64,000 nt of DNA, from contig JBBPFI010000001.1 in NCBI GenBank assembly GCA_037974965.1, positions 1,798,001 to 1,862,000 on the forward strand, written 5' to 3'. Of the stretch, positions 11,284-22,463 are shown in pieces. This stretch comes from Dacryopinax spathularia. Taxonomy: Eukaryota > Basidiomycota > Dacrymycetes > Dacrymycetales > Dacrymycetaceae. Both the position numbers and the translations under genes were made by a program. Each line of letters opens with the position of its first letter. Within the stretch, counting starts at the first letter, position 1. The notes beneath the pieces are model-generated. The model made no database searches and had not been told where the DNA came from. It worked only from the letters and a program-made list of their open reading frames with translations.

Positions 11284-13398
11284 ATGACAGTGCCATCTGC
11301 GAAATCGAATGATGGACGCTCCGCCTTGTTTGAATCACAGCGCTTGTTCGATGAGTTGATCAATGTCCGGTCGGCGGAAGTTTGGCAGACTATGGTGGCC
11401 AGGTCTCCCGGAGTTTTGGCTGCTTCGAAGGTGCGTAATGGGCTGTTTTGTCTGGTGGTCTCTTGTTGATTGGTCGAAGTGTGCCGTTGATGTTGTTGTT
11501 TCGGCGAATCCTGCGAGATTGGATGATCTGACCGAACCTGTGAGAGCACTTATGGGCGAGTTGTGGTGTGCGACAATGGAGTGGAAGAAGGTCGGGGCTT
11601 CCGGCGTCTCCTTAGGGTCATCAGGCGGTGTTACTTGCGCTGCGGCAGAAGCGGATCTCAGTACTGGTGTGTTCGTCGTTTGGAGATTCGTCGCTGTTAT
11701 TGATCGTTGTTGTCAGGTAACCTGGGGGAGTATCACGATTCGGCAGACGTGGTTCATTCAGTGGGGCACGGTGCGGTGTTTACTGCGGTAGAAGTATCCT
11801 GTGTTTTGTGTTGGCCATTGTTTCGTTGATATCTTCTTTGCAGTCATCTTCTTCCTCCGTCGGTGCGACGGTACCGTGTGGAGGAATAAAGTCGTCGGAT
11901 CCAGTGGATGATGTCACTGATGTTGTTCCTGGCGATTCTGGTCAGTCTTCTATATCGGAATCCCGGTCTTGCCCGATGGTGTTGTATTGTGCGAGTGTCG
12001 CGGCGGAGGTACTATGTTCGGTTTTCCGTGGTTTAAGATATTGACGACGTGTTCCAGCATGCATCTGCCGTGGCAGATGATGTGCCTCCGTCTCAGCTGC
12101 ACGGAATGCTTGGATTGGATAGTTCAGTTGGAGCTATCCCTTCTTCCGACGTGGTTAGTGTGACTCGTCTTTGTGGAGAAGTTCTTCACAGTCGTATCGC
12201 GAAGGTAGATGGCACGTCTGCAGAATCGACGGGGCTAATTGACGGGGCGGCCGCCGGTGTAGGCGTTTACGGTGTGTGTTGCGTGGTCTAGTGTTCGCAG
12301 TTGTTTTTCGCTGATGCTGGCCTCCGGATGTCATTTTAGAAGAACTTCGTGTAAAGGGTTCTGTGCGTGAGCGCATGTTACGTCTGATTCGTTGCTGATG
12401 TTTCTTTGGCGTAGTCTGGCTCCGCTACTTCACCAGGTGGCCCTGCTCGTTCGGAGGATGGCCATCCGGATTCGGTTTCCAGTTCTCGTCGGGATGGGTT
12501 CCACGGGGATGCCGTCGGTCGTTCACCACCAGAGGTACGCATGCTTCCGTGGGAATGGGTCTTACTATTTATTGTTTGGGTGATAGGATAAGGGGTCTAT
12601 GTCGTCTATACGCCCGTTTCCTTCGGTTTTGCGCTCGAAAGTGGGCCCGGCCAGTGAAACATTCCAGGTGGAGTTTCCATCCGTGAGTGAATTGTTTCTA
12701 AGAGTGTGTGAACTTCGTTGGTAAAGGCCGTATTAAAGTTGCATTCTCGTCATGCGTGGGTGAGGTCCATTTAGCAGATCTCAGTTGTAGTTCTCTGACG
12801 TTTCGATGATGTGCAGTGTGAACGATGCGTCAAGAAATATACTCGGCAGATGAAAGAAGGAGTTCCAGAAAGGGATCAAGTTCATTGCAGTGGATCAAAC
12901 AAGTACAGTTCAAAAGCTGGTTACGGCTGTAACGAGTGTCGGCCGAGTAATGTTCCTTGCTCTTTGCAAAGGGGTATGTTTTCCACAAGATTGTGTAACT
13001 CTGTCTAAGCGAATTTCTAGACGCCAAGCTCGCAGCTGCAGTCGAATCTCTGCAGAAAAATGTCGGGAGTAGTGGAAGGAAGAGGCGTGCTACGCGGCAA
13101 CAGACTATGTCCAAACGGTCTAAGGGGGAAGGTTCGAATATGTTGGCTTCCCTTGGGTGTGATGTGGATGAGACTGGTATGCGAACTTTTCAGTCCATCT
13201 GGCTGTTTTCTGATCTTCTTTGCAGTTCGGATCCTGCAAGGTTTGCAGAGTAAATTATCGTCATCTGCAAATTTGTACAGCGGTATCATTTCAGAAGCGG
13301 AACTTGCTCGGTCAGAAGTTCTTTCTGCTGGTATGCTCGTGTCGCGTCTTCAGGAACTTCTTCCTGCGAACTTTTCGGATCGCGGTTCGTCGGGCTGA
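11284..13398 (+). CDS. Novel FMGxxW-family protein with six-Cys module (copy 1)
   Basis: Function unknown. Exon 1 (11,284-11,430) starts MTVPSAKSNDGRSALF and contains LFDELINVRSAEVWQTMV. A 49-nt phase-0 intron (gtgcgt...gaag) follows. Exon 2 starts at 11,480 with CAVDVVVSANPARLDDL and the core RALMGELW. Further short exons are visible after cag or tag acceptors (about 11,841 onward, Ser/Asp-rich; about 12,053 onward). At 12,817-12,985 a module CERCVKKYTRQMKEGVPE...CNECRPSNVPC has spacing CX2CX19CX13CX2CX6C. The last exon begins after ctctttgcag (about 13,226) and ends with a helical tail (LVSRLQELLPANFSDRGSSG) and TGA. Middle exon joints are not fixed with certainty. Its family, intron position and six-Cys spacing match the gene at 24,627-28,050. 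It starts 384 bp after the left hairpin. Confidence 0.6.
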
Positions 13399-13535
13399 CA
13401 TCTATTGCTGCCCGATGACATGGTCGTTTGATTGTGGTGGTGGTGAATCGTGTTTTGTCATTGATTCGTTTGGGCTCCCGGGTTGGATATTCGAATGCTT
13501 GTCTTATCTATTGTTTCCTAACGCGTGCGTGTGGC

Positions 13536-16500
13536 TCATATATCAGTTGCAATTGTATCAACGTCACGTAACCATTGTTGTTTTGTTGTTTGGTCGAGTC
13601 TTTCTATCCTGGCGTCTTCCATGCGCAAATATTCGCTCGCATGTTGGGTGAATAAGGACGCGGAAAACGGTCGAAGTAGTCGTATTGATTCTCGTCCTTT
13701 ACTTCTTGATAAAGCAACATATGCGTTGAAAGGCGTTATTGCACCAGTTGGTGGTGGAGCGATGTCCACAATCACTCGTGCTATGGTTTGCCCTTGTGCC
13801 CTGTAATCGGTGAAGGCATACGCTGGCGTTATAGGTAATTGCGTGCGGTTGACCGTTCTGGTGCATCCATCCCCAATGCTTATCGTGAACTGTTTGACGC
13901 ATGGGGTGATGGGCAATACTTTGACGGGCAATGCTTCTAATTGTCTTGCTTTTGTTCGCTCAAGTTCGACCAGGACGCACATGGGTGGGTACTTTAGGTA
14001 TACTTCGCCATTGTGATGTTCTATTGTCGGTTCGTCAGGGTGGAGCTTGATGTCCCAAATTCTTCCTCGAGAACCATTGGCAATATCGAGGTCGGTATGT
14101 ACGTTCAATGTTACCATGACTTGCATGCCAACCGCTAGTGGTATACAAGTGGGTAGCCCACCTGCTCCGTGTGTTCTCTTACCGGCACGGGTTGGACGTG
14201 TTGCGACTTTATATCGCTCCGTTTTCGTTAAGTTGCGGTCTTTGATGCGGTCTTCTGCAACGGAAAAGTATAGCGTTGCGCCAGTGGATTTACAGTGTTG
14301 TCGAATTGCTTCATTGTTCCAAGCGTTTCGAACAGAATGTCGTGGCGTGACGAGCACAGCAGATGCCCACTGTTCTGAGGACAGAACTTCTTTTGACTGG
14401 GATATGTCTAGATCTTTCAGCATGTTTATGTCGGCTTCTGTGCATATTCCCGCTCGTGCTCTTCTTAAGAAGTTCATCCAGACAGCGTCTTCCACGCGAC
14501 ATTGTTCTCGGAGTAAAACCACCGTGTTGAACTGCTCGTAGATTTGGCGTCCGATCTTTTCTTCTACGGTGTCTGATGTTATGTTGGTTGGTGTATATAG
14601 AGCTGCGTTCGTTCTGGTTGCAACGGGTGGAAATTGGTGGAAGTCTCCTGCTATGATAACATTTACGCCTCCGAAGGGTAGGTCAATGTTCGTGTTCGGG
14701 TCATGCGAAAGTTTGGCCGTGCTGATTGCAAGCGAGATCTTGTTCAGAAAATCTTTCGATACCATCGATATCTCGTCGATGATGAGATATTGTACTTGCG
14801 CCCATATCGCTGCCAACTTTTCTGTCGGTGGTGTGCTGACGGTCCTTTTGTTGACTGGAATCATGCATATTGAGTGCAGTGTCTTCCCATCTATAAGCGA
14901 TGCTGCGATGCCCGTATAGGCTGCTTTGATTAATCCTCCTTTCCGAAGTGGGTAATTGAAAAGGTCAGATATTGTCTGAATTACTCTTGACTTTCCGGTT
15001 CCACCTTCTCCGTAAAGGCCCATCAGTAGTTGTGGTGGTCGTTGTCCATTGTAAGTCTGGTTGATGTGTTTTTTTACGATTTCGTAAGCTCGCCGCTGGT
15101 CTGGTTTGAGTTCTTCCACCAATGCTGGAACGATGCCTTCGGATAACGCCAGGTCGAGATCCCAATGACAGTTGTTCGTCTTCCGCATAATATCTTGTAT
15201 ACGCTCAACTGTCGGCTGAGATTGATCAAAATATTCTCCGGTACAGTGTGATTGTTCCCGGACTTGTGCCTTCACGTTGTCCCAGAGAGATGTCATCCAC
15301 GTTTGGAGGAGTTGAACGTCTTGCGGAAGACTTGCTTTCGATCCGCCGTCGCACACCGTCCAGGTGTCGTCGTGATTATGAAACAATCTGACGTTCTTCG
15401 CTATGTGAATCGCTTCCTCTGCGTGTGACGCATCCCGAGGATTTTGCTGTAGGTGTTCGATGTGCCGAAAATCCGCATCTGTGAGATGTTCACAGTACGC
15501 TGATAAGTCAAAGGATGAAGTTTCCTCTTCTTCTTCTTCTTCCGCTTCTTCTTCGTTTCTGTTGTTGGCTGAAGTTCGTACATTCGTATCGGTATCGTCT
15601 GTCCTTTTTGGATGCTCCGCTGCACTTTTGCTTTCATGGAAATACTGTAGATTGGAGAGCACATGGGCTGCACGAGAAGAACATTGGCTAAGAAAGCAAG
15701 CGAATGTTTCCTGCCAGTCCAACAGCGGAAGCTTCAAGTCTTCCATGTTGCGCCATGGCTTCAATAGTACGATAGCAAATGCGCAATAATAATCGAAAAC
15801 TTCTTCTTGGTCGTTACGGGGGAATATATGCCCATCCATGCTGGGCAAAGTGTTATGCCCTCGGGGTCGAATTACTCGATGCTTCTTTCCGGCATGCTTG
15901 TACGCCGCATTATATAGGCTATGATCGTTTCGTTTTCGCTCGGATGATTTTGAGGTAGGTTGGAGATTTTCCTCGTAGGTTTCTACGCAGAATTCCAAAA
16001 GACTCCAATTCTCTAGTTCGGGACCGCGATGACGATATTGTTCTAGTTGTGTCGTTTGAGCGGACAGATGGCCGGTATCATTTACTTCCAGTCTAATGTT
16101 CTGTTTTCTGTTGAGTTAGCATAGACCTCGTCGCAGGGTGAGAAGTTCTGACCTCGTTGATTTGCTCGTCTTCTTCAACTGCCACTGCGATGTCTGGGCG
16201 TGGTTCCTGGTGGTCACTCTCATAGCCCTCGGGTTGAATGATGTCTTCAGAAGGTCTGTTTCTCACATCTCTTCTTTTTCTATTCGGTAATCAGTGTGGA
16301 TAGAGGGTATAACACCGTCTGCATACCTTTTGTTAACTGCGAATTCTGTATAAGTTTTTCGTAGCTCGTATGCAATATGGGCTAAGTGGATGGGTGTGTA
16401 GTTATGCGATTGCCACGCATCCCCCCACCCCATGATGTACGAAACGCATTGTGTAGCTGGCTTCTCCTGCTCACGGTTAAGCACGTTGAAGCAGCGGAAC

Positions 16501-19483
16501 AGCATCAGACGATTGCGGTGCAATATGTCCTCGATGTATCGATCATCCCGAAAATGATAAGCCAGGTTTTTCGCCAATGAACCGGTGACACTGTAGCTTT
16601 TCCCTTGTTTCTTCAACGCGTAACAAGTACAATACCACATGGCGTCTTTAGTCTCGGCTCCGTTCGTCTGCAATTTGAGGTCGTGGTTGCATCGCATGGT
16701 TCTTGCCAGTGATGGATTCCAAGCGTTCAAGTAGGGGTGTTTGCGAATAACTTCCCAATGTCCGTCTTCATGTATCTCGTATTTGTCCGATAGGGGAAAA
16801 GGTGCCCTTCGCTTGCATTTTATTAATCCGTGTCGATCTGTTCTGAGACAATTGTCTATTGAGCACGTGTGTAGCTGATAGTTCCGGGCCACTTGAGTTT
16901 CCATGGTGAGCGATTGGTCATCGTAAGCAGGTGATGTCGGATCAGGCGGTCGTGAATAAGCGACTTCACTGTTCTTGGCGAACGCCTGGATGTTTTGCGG
17001 CTCTAATCCAGGTCGGTGCGCCCTGATCGTGCACTGCAGGTACTGTCGTAATCTGTCTCTGAACAGTCCATCCGTAAGCAAGCTTTGCATTTCGCTGGCG
17101 CTCGGTGCGTTTTTCAGCCAAATGAGAAAATGGCAATGGAGTGTTCCTTTGCCTTGAGTCTCCACGGGTCCAAAATAAGCAATTACTTCTCCTAAAATAC
17201 CTCTCTGCGTCTCAACTCGATGACCTGTTCGTTGCGCCAAATACCTTCCCCCTTGGCTAATAACATTTACTCCTCCGCCGCCCATGCGTTCAATTCGAAA
17301 TAGACAGCGCAGCATTGATCCGATTATGTACTGGAAGAACTTCGCGGCGGCGTAGGGATCTGCGCTGATGATATCAGCACGTTGCTGCTTGCTTGGACCA
17401 GCTTCGTTGCAAAACCGATCCATATCGATATGTTCTCCGGCAAAAACCTGAGCTATGGGATCGTGAAGCTCGTTGGGAGAAATGGTGAACCAGATGTTTG
17501 GTGGATTCAGGTATATGGATGTGCCCCAGATCCTTGAACGCATGGCAATACGGCCGCTGTTGGATCCCATTACGCGGCCGCTCATTGCTCGAAGATGTTT
17601 CTTTAACACATTCACGGCCCTGTTTACAGTGTAGCCATGTTCTTCTTCTTGTTCAGCAGCAGTAGCCAGTTGTTCTATCGTGATAGAGGCGAGGAGAGAG
17701 GAAACTTGACGAAAATCCTTTCTCTTCATTTGTAAGAAAGCGGAGTTTAGTGCTTCTCTTTTTTGTATGATTGCGAAGGCCGTGAATATCCATGTGTTGT
17801 TTCTTCGAAACCGTCTGTCATGATAGCGTAGGGACCATCGCATATGTTCTTTGAATGATACGGGAATTGGTCGGGTATCTTCTGGGCCTCCTTCGCCGTA
17901 GGGGAACAGCAAAGGGAAAGCGGCCGCAAGCGGATTCATTGCAGATGGTTCGCCTCCTCCGCGAGCACCGCCGAAGTCGTTTATAGGCTTTTTACTATGC
18001 CGTACGGCGTATCCTCCTTCTTCGTCGTCGTGACCGATGTTTGCAATCGCATGCATCAGGATTTCTCGAGATGTAGCCTTGGTGAGATCGGTGTCTTCTA
18101 CCCCTAACGAATGCAATGGTATGACGTTCGGCTCAGGATCCACGTCTGTATACCGATGTGAGTTTTGGTAAATAAGACCAAGAGTTGTGACGAACGAGGC
18201 TCCTCTCCTTCTCGTTCTGGATTGTACGGGTCGTTTTCTTGATCAATTCCGACGGTGCTTTCTTGTTCTCGGATGATTCCGAGAACTTCCGGGGGAACTT
18301 CGTCTATGGGTAGTTCCGATAGTCTCGCCCTAGCCTCTTGGCTATCGATGTCGATGCTCTTGTAGTATCGATTATTTTTCTTCAGCCATAGAAGGGCTTC
18401 GTATACCACGTTGCGTCGGACTGAAAACGTCTTCTGGAGCCAGTACTTCTTGATGTTTTCCACGCTCATCAATCCAACGAAAGCTATGGCAATCACAGAT
18501 GATAGGACGCGTAGCGGTCGGGGAAAGAAGTTTCCTTTGATCATGTCTGCAATGTCGTCTTGGCTTATTGAGTATAGGGTGACATTTCCTCTCATAGCTT
18601 TTGGTGCGTTGATAGGTCCATCGAACCGATGCGATTTTTTATGCTTTGGAAACAATGTGAACTGGTAGACCTTTGGGTAGTGATGGGCGATAAGCATAGC
18701 TTCGGAGAATGTCAAGATATGGAGTTGAAAAGGAACTTCTCCGATCCACATGCCGTTCGCTAACGACCATCTGGGTATGACATCTGATTCTAGTTCCGTA
18801 TGGCATTGCCGACAGATCCACACCTTCGAGAGCTGAAGCGCAGTGGTAGATACGAGTCTTCCGTCGCGCATATTATTGTCATGCGCGGGGTGGATAATCG
18901 TTGGCTCCAGTCGATGACTATTAGGCAATTCTGAGAAGTTCATTTCCATCATTTCGAGCGCGAAGAACTCTCCGCTGCAGGAGCAGCAGGTTTGGCTTTC
19001 TAGCTGTTGATTCGAAGTTCCTCAGAAGAATAACTTCTCCGATGCACGAATGTCGTCATCGCCAGGGATAATCGGAAACAGTCTTGGTCCCGTTGTCTCG
19101 TCGAAAGGCGCTTCTATTACCGCCGGCGAATCTGGATGGATGACAAGCCTGCGTCGTTTAGTTCCCTTCAAAGCCTCTGTATCGTCGAGGCGTCTTTTGC
19201 TCTTTCGTCGGTTTTCAGCGTATTCTCGAATAATATTTTTGAACTCCAACGGTAGCCTTGCCACTTCGTCTAATAACTTCTCTTTGTTCCTTTGTGCACC
19301 GCGCGAGAAAGTCTTTGCCGGTAAAGCTTGTATAATCGTGTCCATGGATAGCTGGTGGAAATCGGCCATGGTTTCTTCATGTGTAGATTTCGCGGGTGGT
19401 TCGTAGTGCTCGAAAAAATGGGAACTTGAATTACGCAAGAAGAGGGTAGCTGAAGGTACAATTTGTGACGTTCTAAAACGCAT
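13536..19483 (-). CDS. Helitron Rep/helicase transposase
   Basis: Frames on the minus strand: 19,483-19,022 (N-terminal region), 18,952-18,104 (DUF6570-like; ANGMWIGEVPFQLHILTFSE), 18,143-16,263 (Rep) and 15,998-13,536 (helicase). The frames are probably joined by short introns: one between about 19,014 and 18,980, one of about 50 nt near 18,195-18,146 (gttcgt...acag), and one or two between 16,266 and 16,060. In Rep the HUH motif reads GTLHCHFLIWL and the paired catalytic tyrosines are in AMWYCTCYALKKQ. In the helicase, Walker A is GLYGEGGTGKSR, Walker B LIIDEISM, then IIAGDFHQFPPV, FTDYRAQGQT and the C-terminal YVALSRSKG. A Cys-rich segment CCSCSGEFF starts the second frame. Domain content is complete; exact exon joints are inferred, and either of the first two joints could instead be a disabling change. 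Confidence 0.85.
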
Positions 19484-19506
19484 GAGGTATCCGTTCCGCT
19501 GGTCAT
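13536..19506 (-). mobile_element. Autonomous Helitron, coding region looks complete
   Basis: Rolling-circle DNA transposon. Long frames on the minus strand cover, in order, an N-terminal region, a DUF6570-type helitron domain, the HUH (Rep) nuclease and a PIF1-type helicase. No degenerate stretch is seen inside the domains, so it looks recent. True ends were not located: the transposase reads leftward, so the Helitron 3' end should lie left of 13,536 and the 5' end right of 19,506. A tandem repeat with a hairpin at 19,853-19,937 lies just beyond the transposase start. Confidence 0.85.
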
Positions 19507-19852
19507 GACGACCGGATTGGTTGATAGATGAAAACGCCTCTCAACTGCGGATACCGGTGATCTTTCTCTTGACTGATGTAGTGCCGAAAGTGTTCACAGC
19601 TCATATTCGTACTATTTCGTCTCTCGATACGTACGAATCCGTTGTTCTGTTTCGATGCACGTGTAGGCTAAAATTCGCAAATATCTGTCGTACGATGTTC
19701 TTTTGGTTATGCTCGGCTCCCAACTACTGGGTTGTCCAAAACCCTATTTCTTCCAACTTAGCGAATTCGGCAGTTTTCATCGCGTTATATATTATGTACA
19801 AATGCAGCGTGGGAATGATTTTTCCCATGCTCTTGAATGAAAATCGCGATAT

Positions 19853-19937
19853 CCGTTGATCCTCACTAAGAAGAAGCCGCTGCACAGGCTTTCCGTCGAT
19901 CCTCACTAAGAAGAAGCCGCTGCACAGGCTTTCTTAG
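19853..19937. repeat. 40-bp tandem duplication ending in a hairpin
   Basis: Two copies of a 40-nt unit (19,853-19,892 and 19,893-19,932) differ at one base, CCGTTGATCC against CCGTCGATCC. The second copy and the next five bases form an inverted repeat: CTAAGAAGAAGCC (19,906-19,918) against GGCTTTCTTAG (19,927-19,937), with one bulged base. It lies between the Helitron transposase start and the divergent gene at 20,085, a place where a Helitron 5' end or a shared promoter is expected. Confidence 0.75.
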
Positions 19938-20084
19938 CGTGTGGTTCGTGGGACTAGTTACGTGTACTTTGTAACACTATAAAACCTAGCGTATTTCGAC
20001 GGCGTCTCCTTGCGATCTTTCATCCTTCGACCTTTATTTCGACTTCGAAAAATCTCCCTTTACTGTCTTCCTCCACTTGCTCCC

Positions 20085-21364
20085 ATGGGCGGCGAGCGGT
20101 CAAGCCGCGCGCGTCTACGCTCCTCTGCAGCCACCGTATCGAGCTCGTTGCTTCACGATGAGGCAGACGGAACGGTCGCCGGTCAGAATCTGCCCCAGTC
20201 CATGGGTCAAGAGAAGATCTACTCCACAGCGGCGGCATCGGTGAACGACGACGAGCCCACTTATCCGAGAAGTACTTCCATCACGGATGATGATTCGACT
20301 TTGACGGTGAAAGATTCAAGAAGTACTTCTGTGATCGATGAAGTACCTCTTTCGCCCTCTACGATCGAATCTGGCACCCGTCTGTTGCCGTCCCCGAACA
20401 TTCCAGAGCGCCCTTCCATGCCTACAGACCCAAAGGTTAGCGCGGTCCAATCGCTCCTTCAGTGGTTAGAGGAAGGCTATAACCTCGCGGATCCGGACGT
20501 GCTAGCTGCATTGAGCTGGAAGTACGTCGACGGGGTCGGAGTGTGTTTGACCGATGGCGATGATCCGGCACATCTTACCCTTGTTGCGACGATCTCCCCA
20601 ACTTGGTTTGCCCTTACTCCGGATGGAGGATGGGAGCCGGGAAACTCGAAGTCACCGACTCTGCAGAAACACAAGGCGTCCGCTTATTTGGTTAATCCTG
20701 GTGCTGAGCCTTTTGACGCCATATTCGAGCGGGCGATCAAGAATCTGCAGCAACTGGAGGCGCTGGGTTGTCGGGATAGCTATGAGATTGTGTTGGCGAA
20801 CAAACGGGCTGGTCTGAAATTCTCTTGGCCGTTATTTGAGGTAGGTGCGCATTCAATTGGGGGTAACTTCTTCTGACGTCATGGTAGAAGGTACCTTCCA
20901 GAATGTCGGACAATATCTTCGGTAATCAAGATGACTGCACCTCTGGTTAGCGTTTTTGTTTCCCTCCTGCGGCGCGTCTTGACGAATTGCTCTCAGCGGA
21001 TGCGTCAGCCGAAGATCCGTGGTATGGCTGGGTTGTTAAGCCAGATGTCGTGTGGCATTTGCATAACATTCAAGGTTCGCATCGGCCTATTCCCCTGCCG
21101 GCTTGGGACCGAAAGGGTGCCCTCATCCCTCCTTCGCAATGGAGCGATGCTTTGAAAGGCGCCGTCGTGAAGGCGAAGCTCATCATGAAGATTTACCATT
21201 TCCAGGATAAGAAGCAGTCCGTCGTGGCTTTGGAACCGGTGGACCTCCTCGTAGTTATGGATCCGGTCATCAAAAGTACTTCGCCCATCAAGAATCGCGA
21301 CCTCAAAAAAGGGCCCTCTCCATCGACACGAAAGCGCAAACCGTCGGCTTCCCCGAGTGCCTGA
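20085..21364 (+). CDS. Unknown accessory protein in the Helitron-linked block
   Basis: Two exons, 20,085-20,840 and 20,951-21,364, phase 0 on both sides of a 110-nt intron (gtaggt...gttag), give about 389 residues. The N-terminal 110 residues are Ser/Thr/Asp-rich with two copies of a short motif (RSTSITDD and RSTSVIDE). The middle part looks folded: VQSLLQWLEEGYNLADPDVL, YVDGVGVCLTDGDDP and IFERAIKNLQQLEALG. The second exon has DPWYGWVVKPDVVWHLHNI and IYHFQDKKQSVVALEPVDLL, then a basic tail KKGPSPSTRKRKPSASPSA. I do not recognise it. An upstream in-frame ATG at 20,010 exists but the extension is basic and Leu-rich. It is divergent from the Helitron transposase. Confidence 0.6.
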
Positions 21365-21698
21365 CCGAGTGGCTTCCCATATCGGGACTGATGCCTACAA
21401 TGAGAGCACGGGGACTGTCGATATTCGTGCTTGCGGCGTATCTGTCATACACGTTGTACCCGTCATCCGTTACATACATAGATTATGAGTTTGGTCATTG
21501 TCTTCTCAAAAGTGTCATCGTCGTTCCTATCAGAATGAACCTATCTAAAAGCTCTGTTTTATCGAGCAGTTCCGCTACACCTTCCGGACTGAAGTCTAAA
21601 AAGAGGTTAGAAGCCATGTCGGTTAAATCCTTCGCGAGACGTTGTATGTCCAGGAAGATGCCGCGAACTGTTCGACGTTAATCACGGCTTTTATGGAT

Positions 21699-22206
21699 CT
21701 ATAGGCACTTACAGCCTAATCCACGGCCTTTCTCGAACCCGTCAAGCATTTCTTCCGACCCGTCAAGCATCTCTCCCGGAAGAGGTTCTTTGTACTGTTG
21801 CACCTCGGTATCGCCCCTCCGAAGGACAAACACGTCGAATGGCCAAATGGTGAGATGATCCGGTAGCATCACGTATGGCATCTTGCATACAGCTTGGAGG
21901 ATTTTTCGGCGGCAAGCGGATAACTTGATATGAACGATGTGAGCGAAAAATTCCACCGTGACTAGATCGTTTACATACCGCCTCACTGGTGTGAAAGATC
22001 TTTGCATTATCCCCACCGTACAGTTCGAGTTCCCAGGTAAAGTTCTTTTCATTCTCGGCGAACCATTCGTCCCCCATGATCTTTGAAAACTCCGATGAGA
22101 TTTTGATTTTGATCCATCCTCCGTGATTTGGCATGTTATCGAATCTGGACTTGTGGACTGTTAGAATTAAATGAGTTTGCATGCTATTGCGCGTTATCCA
22201 CCGCAC
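21699..22206 (-). CDS. Unknown small protein
   Basis: Two exons are likely: from 22,206 (or the in-frame ATG MQTHLIL a few codons later) to about 21,978, then after a 55-nt intron (gtatgt...tcaag) to the stop at 21,699. The product is about 150 residues: THLILTVHKSRFDNMPNHGG, then IKISSEFSKIMGDEWFAENE, LELYGGDNAKIFHTSEA, and MPYVMLPDHLTIWPFDVFVL in the second exon. The end includes a short tandem peptide repeat (EMLDGSEEMLDGFEKG). No family recognised. It may be the downstream part of the helicase-like fragment at 22,227-22,463, which lies on the same strand just upstream. Confidence 0.45.
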
Positions 22207-22226
22207 CCACCGATATTAACAGGTAG

Positions 22227-22463
22227 TTATGCTGGCACGATCGAGCGTACTGGTATAGTTTGCAATACAGACGTCCTTCCGCTTGGTGGTACAATGACGA
22301 GAGTCGCGATTTGAGGCGTTAAAGGGGTTACACCGAATTGACGCAGTAACGGATGCAAAGCGGAATCAGTTGCAACAATAACGCGTGCCCTTCGCATCGC
22401 CGATCGAAAGTAAGCCTCCTTCGTTGATGACTCTTCGTCTGCAATTATGTACAAGATCAACAA
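22227..22463 (-). pseudogene. Fragment resembling a superfamily 1 helicase, probably captured and decayed
   Basis: A 78-residue frame contains RRARVIVATDSALHPLLRQF followed later by LVIVPPSGRTSVLQTI. In Upf1-like SF1 helicases the first segment usually precedes the Walker B box, and the second aligns with a box of the form VIVDEAGQTS. Here the catalytic DEAG is replaced by PPSG, so the piece would be inactive. No Walker A segment is seen upstream. Its start overlaps the divergent gene at 22,447 by 17 nt. It is a short match, so assignment is tentative. Confidence 0.3.

Noticed and set aside
20010-20084. Upstream ATG extension of the 20,085 gene as a signal peptide
   Set aside because: Basic and Leu-rich but without a clear cleavage site; more likely 5' leader close to the transcription start.
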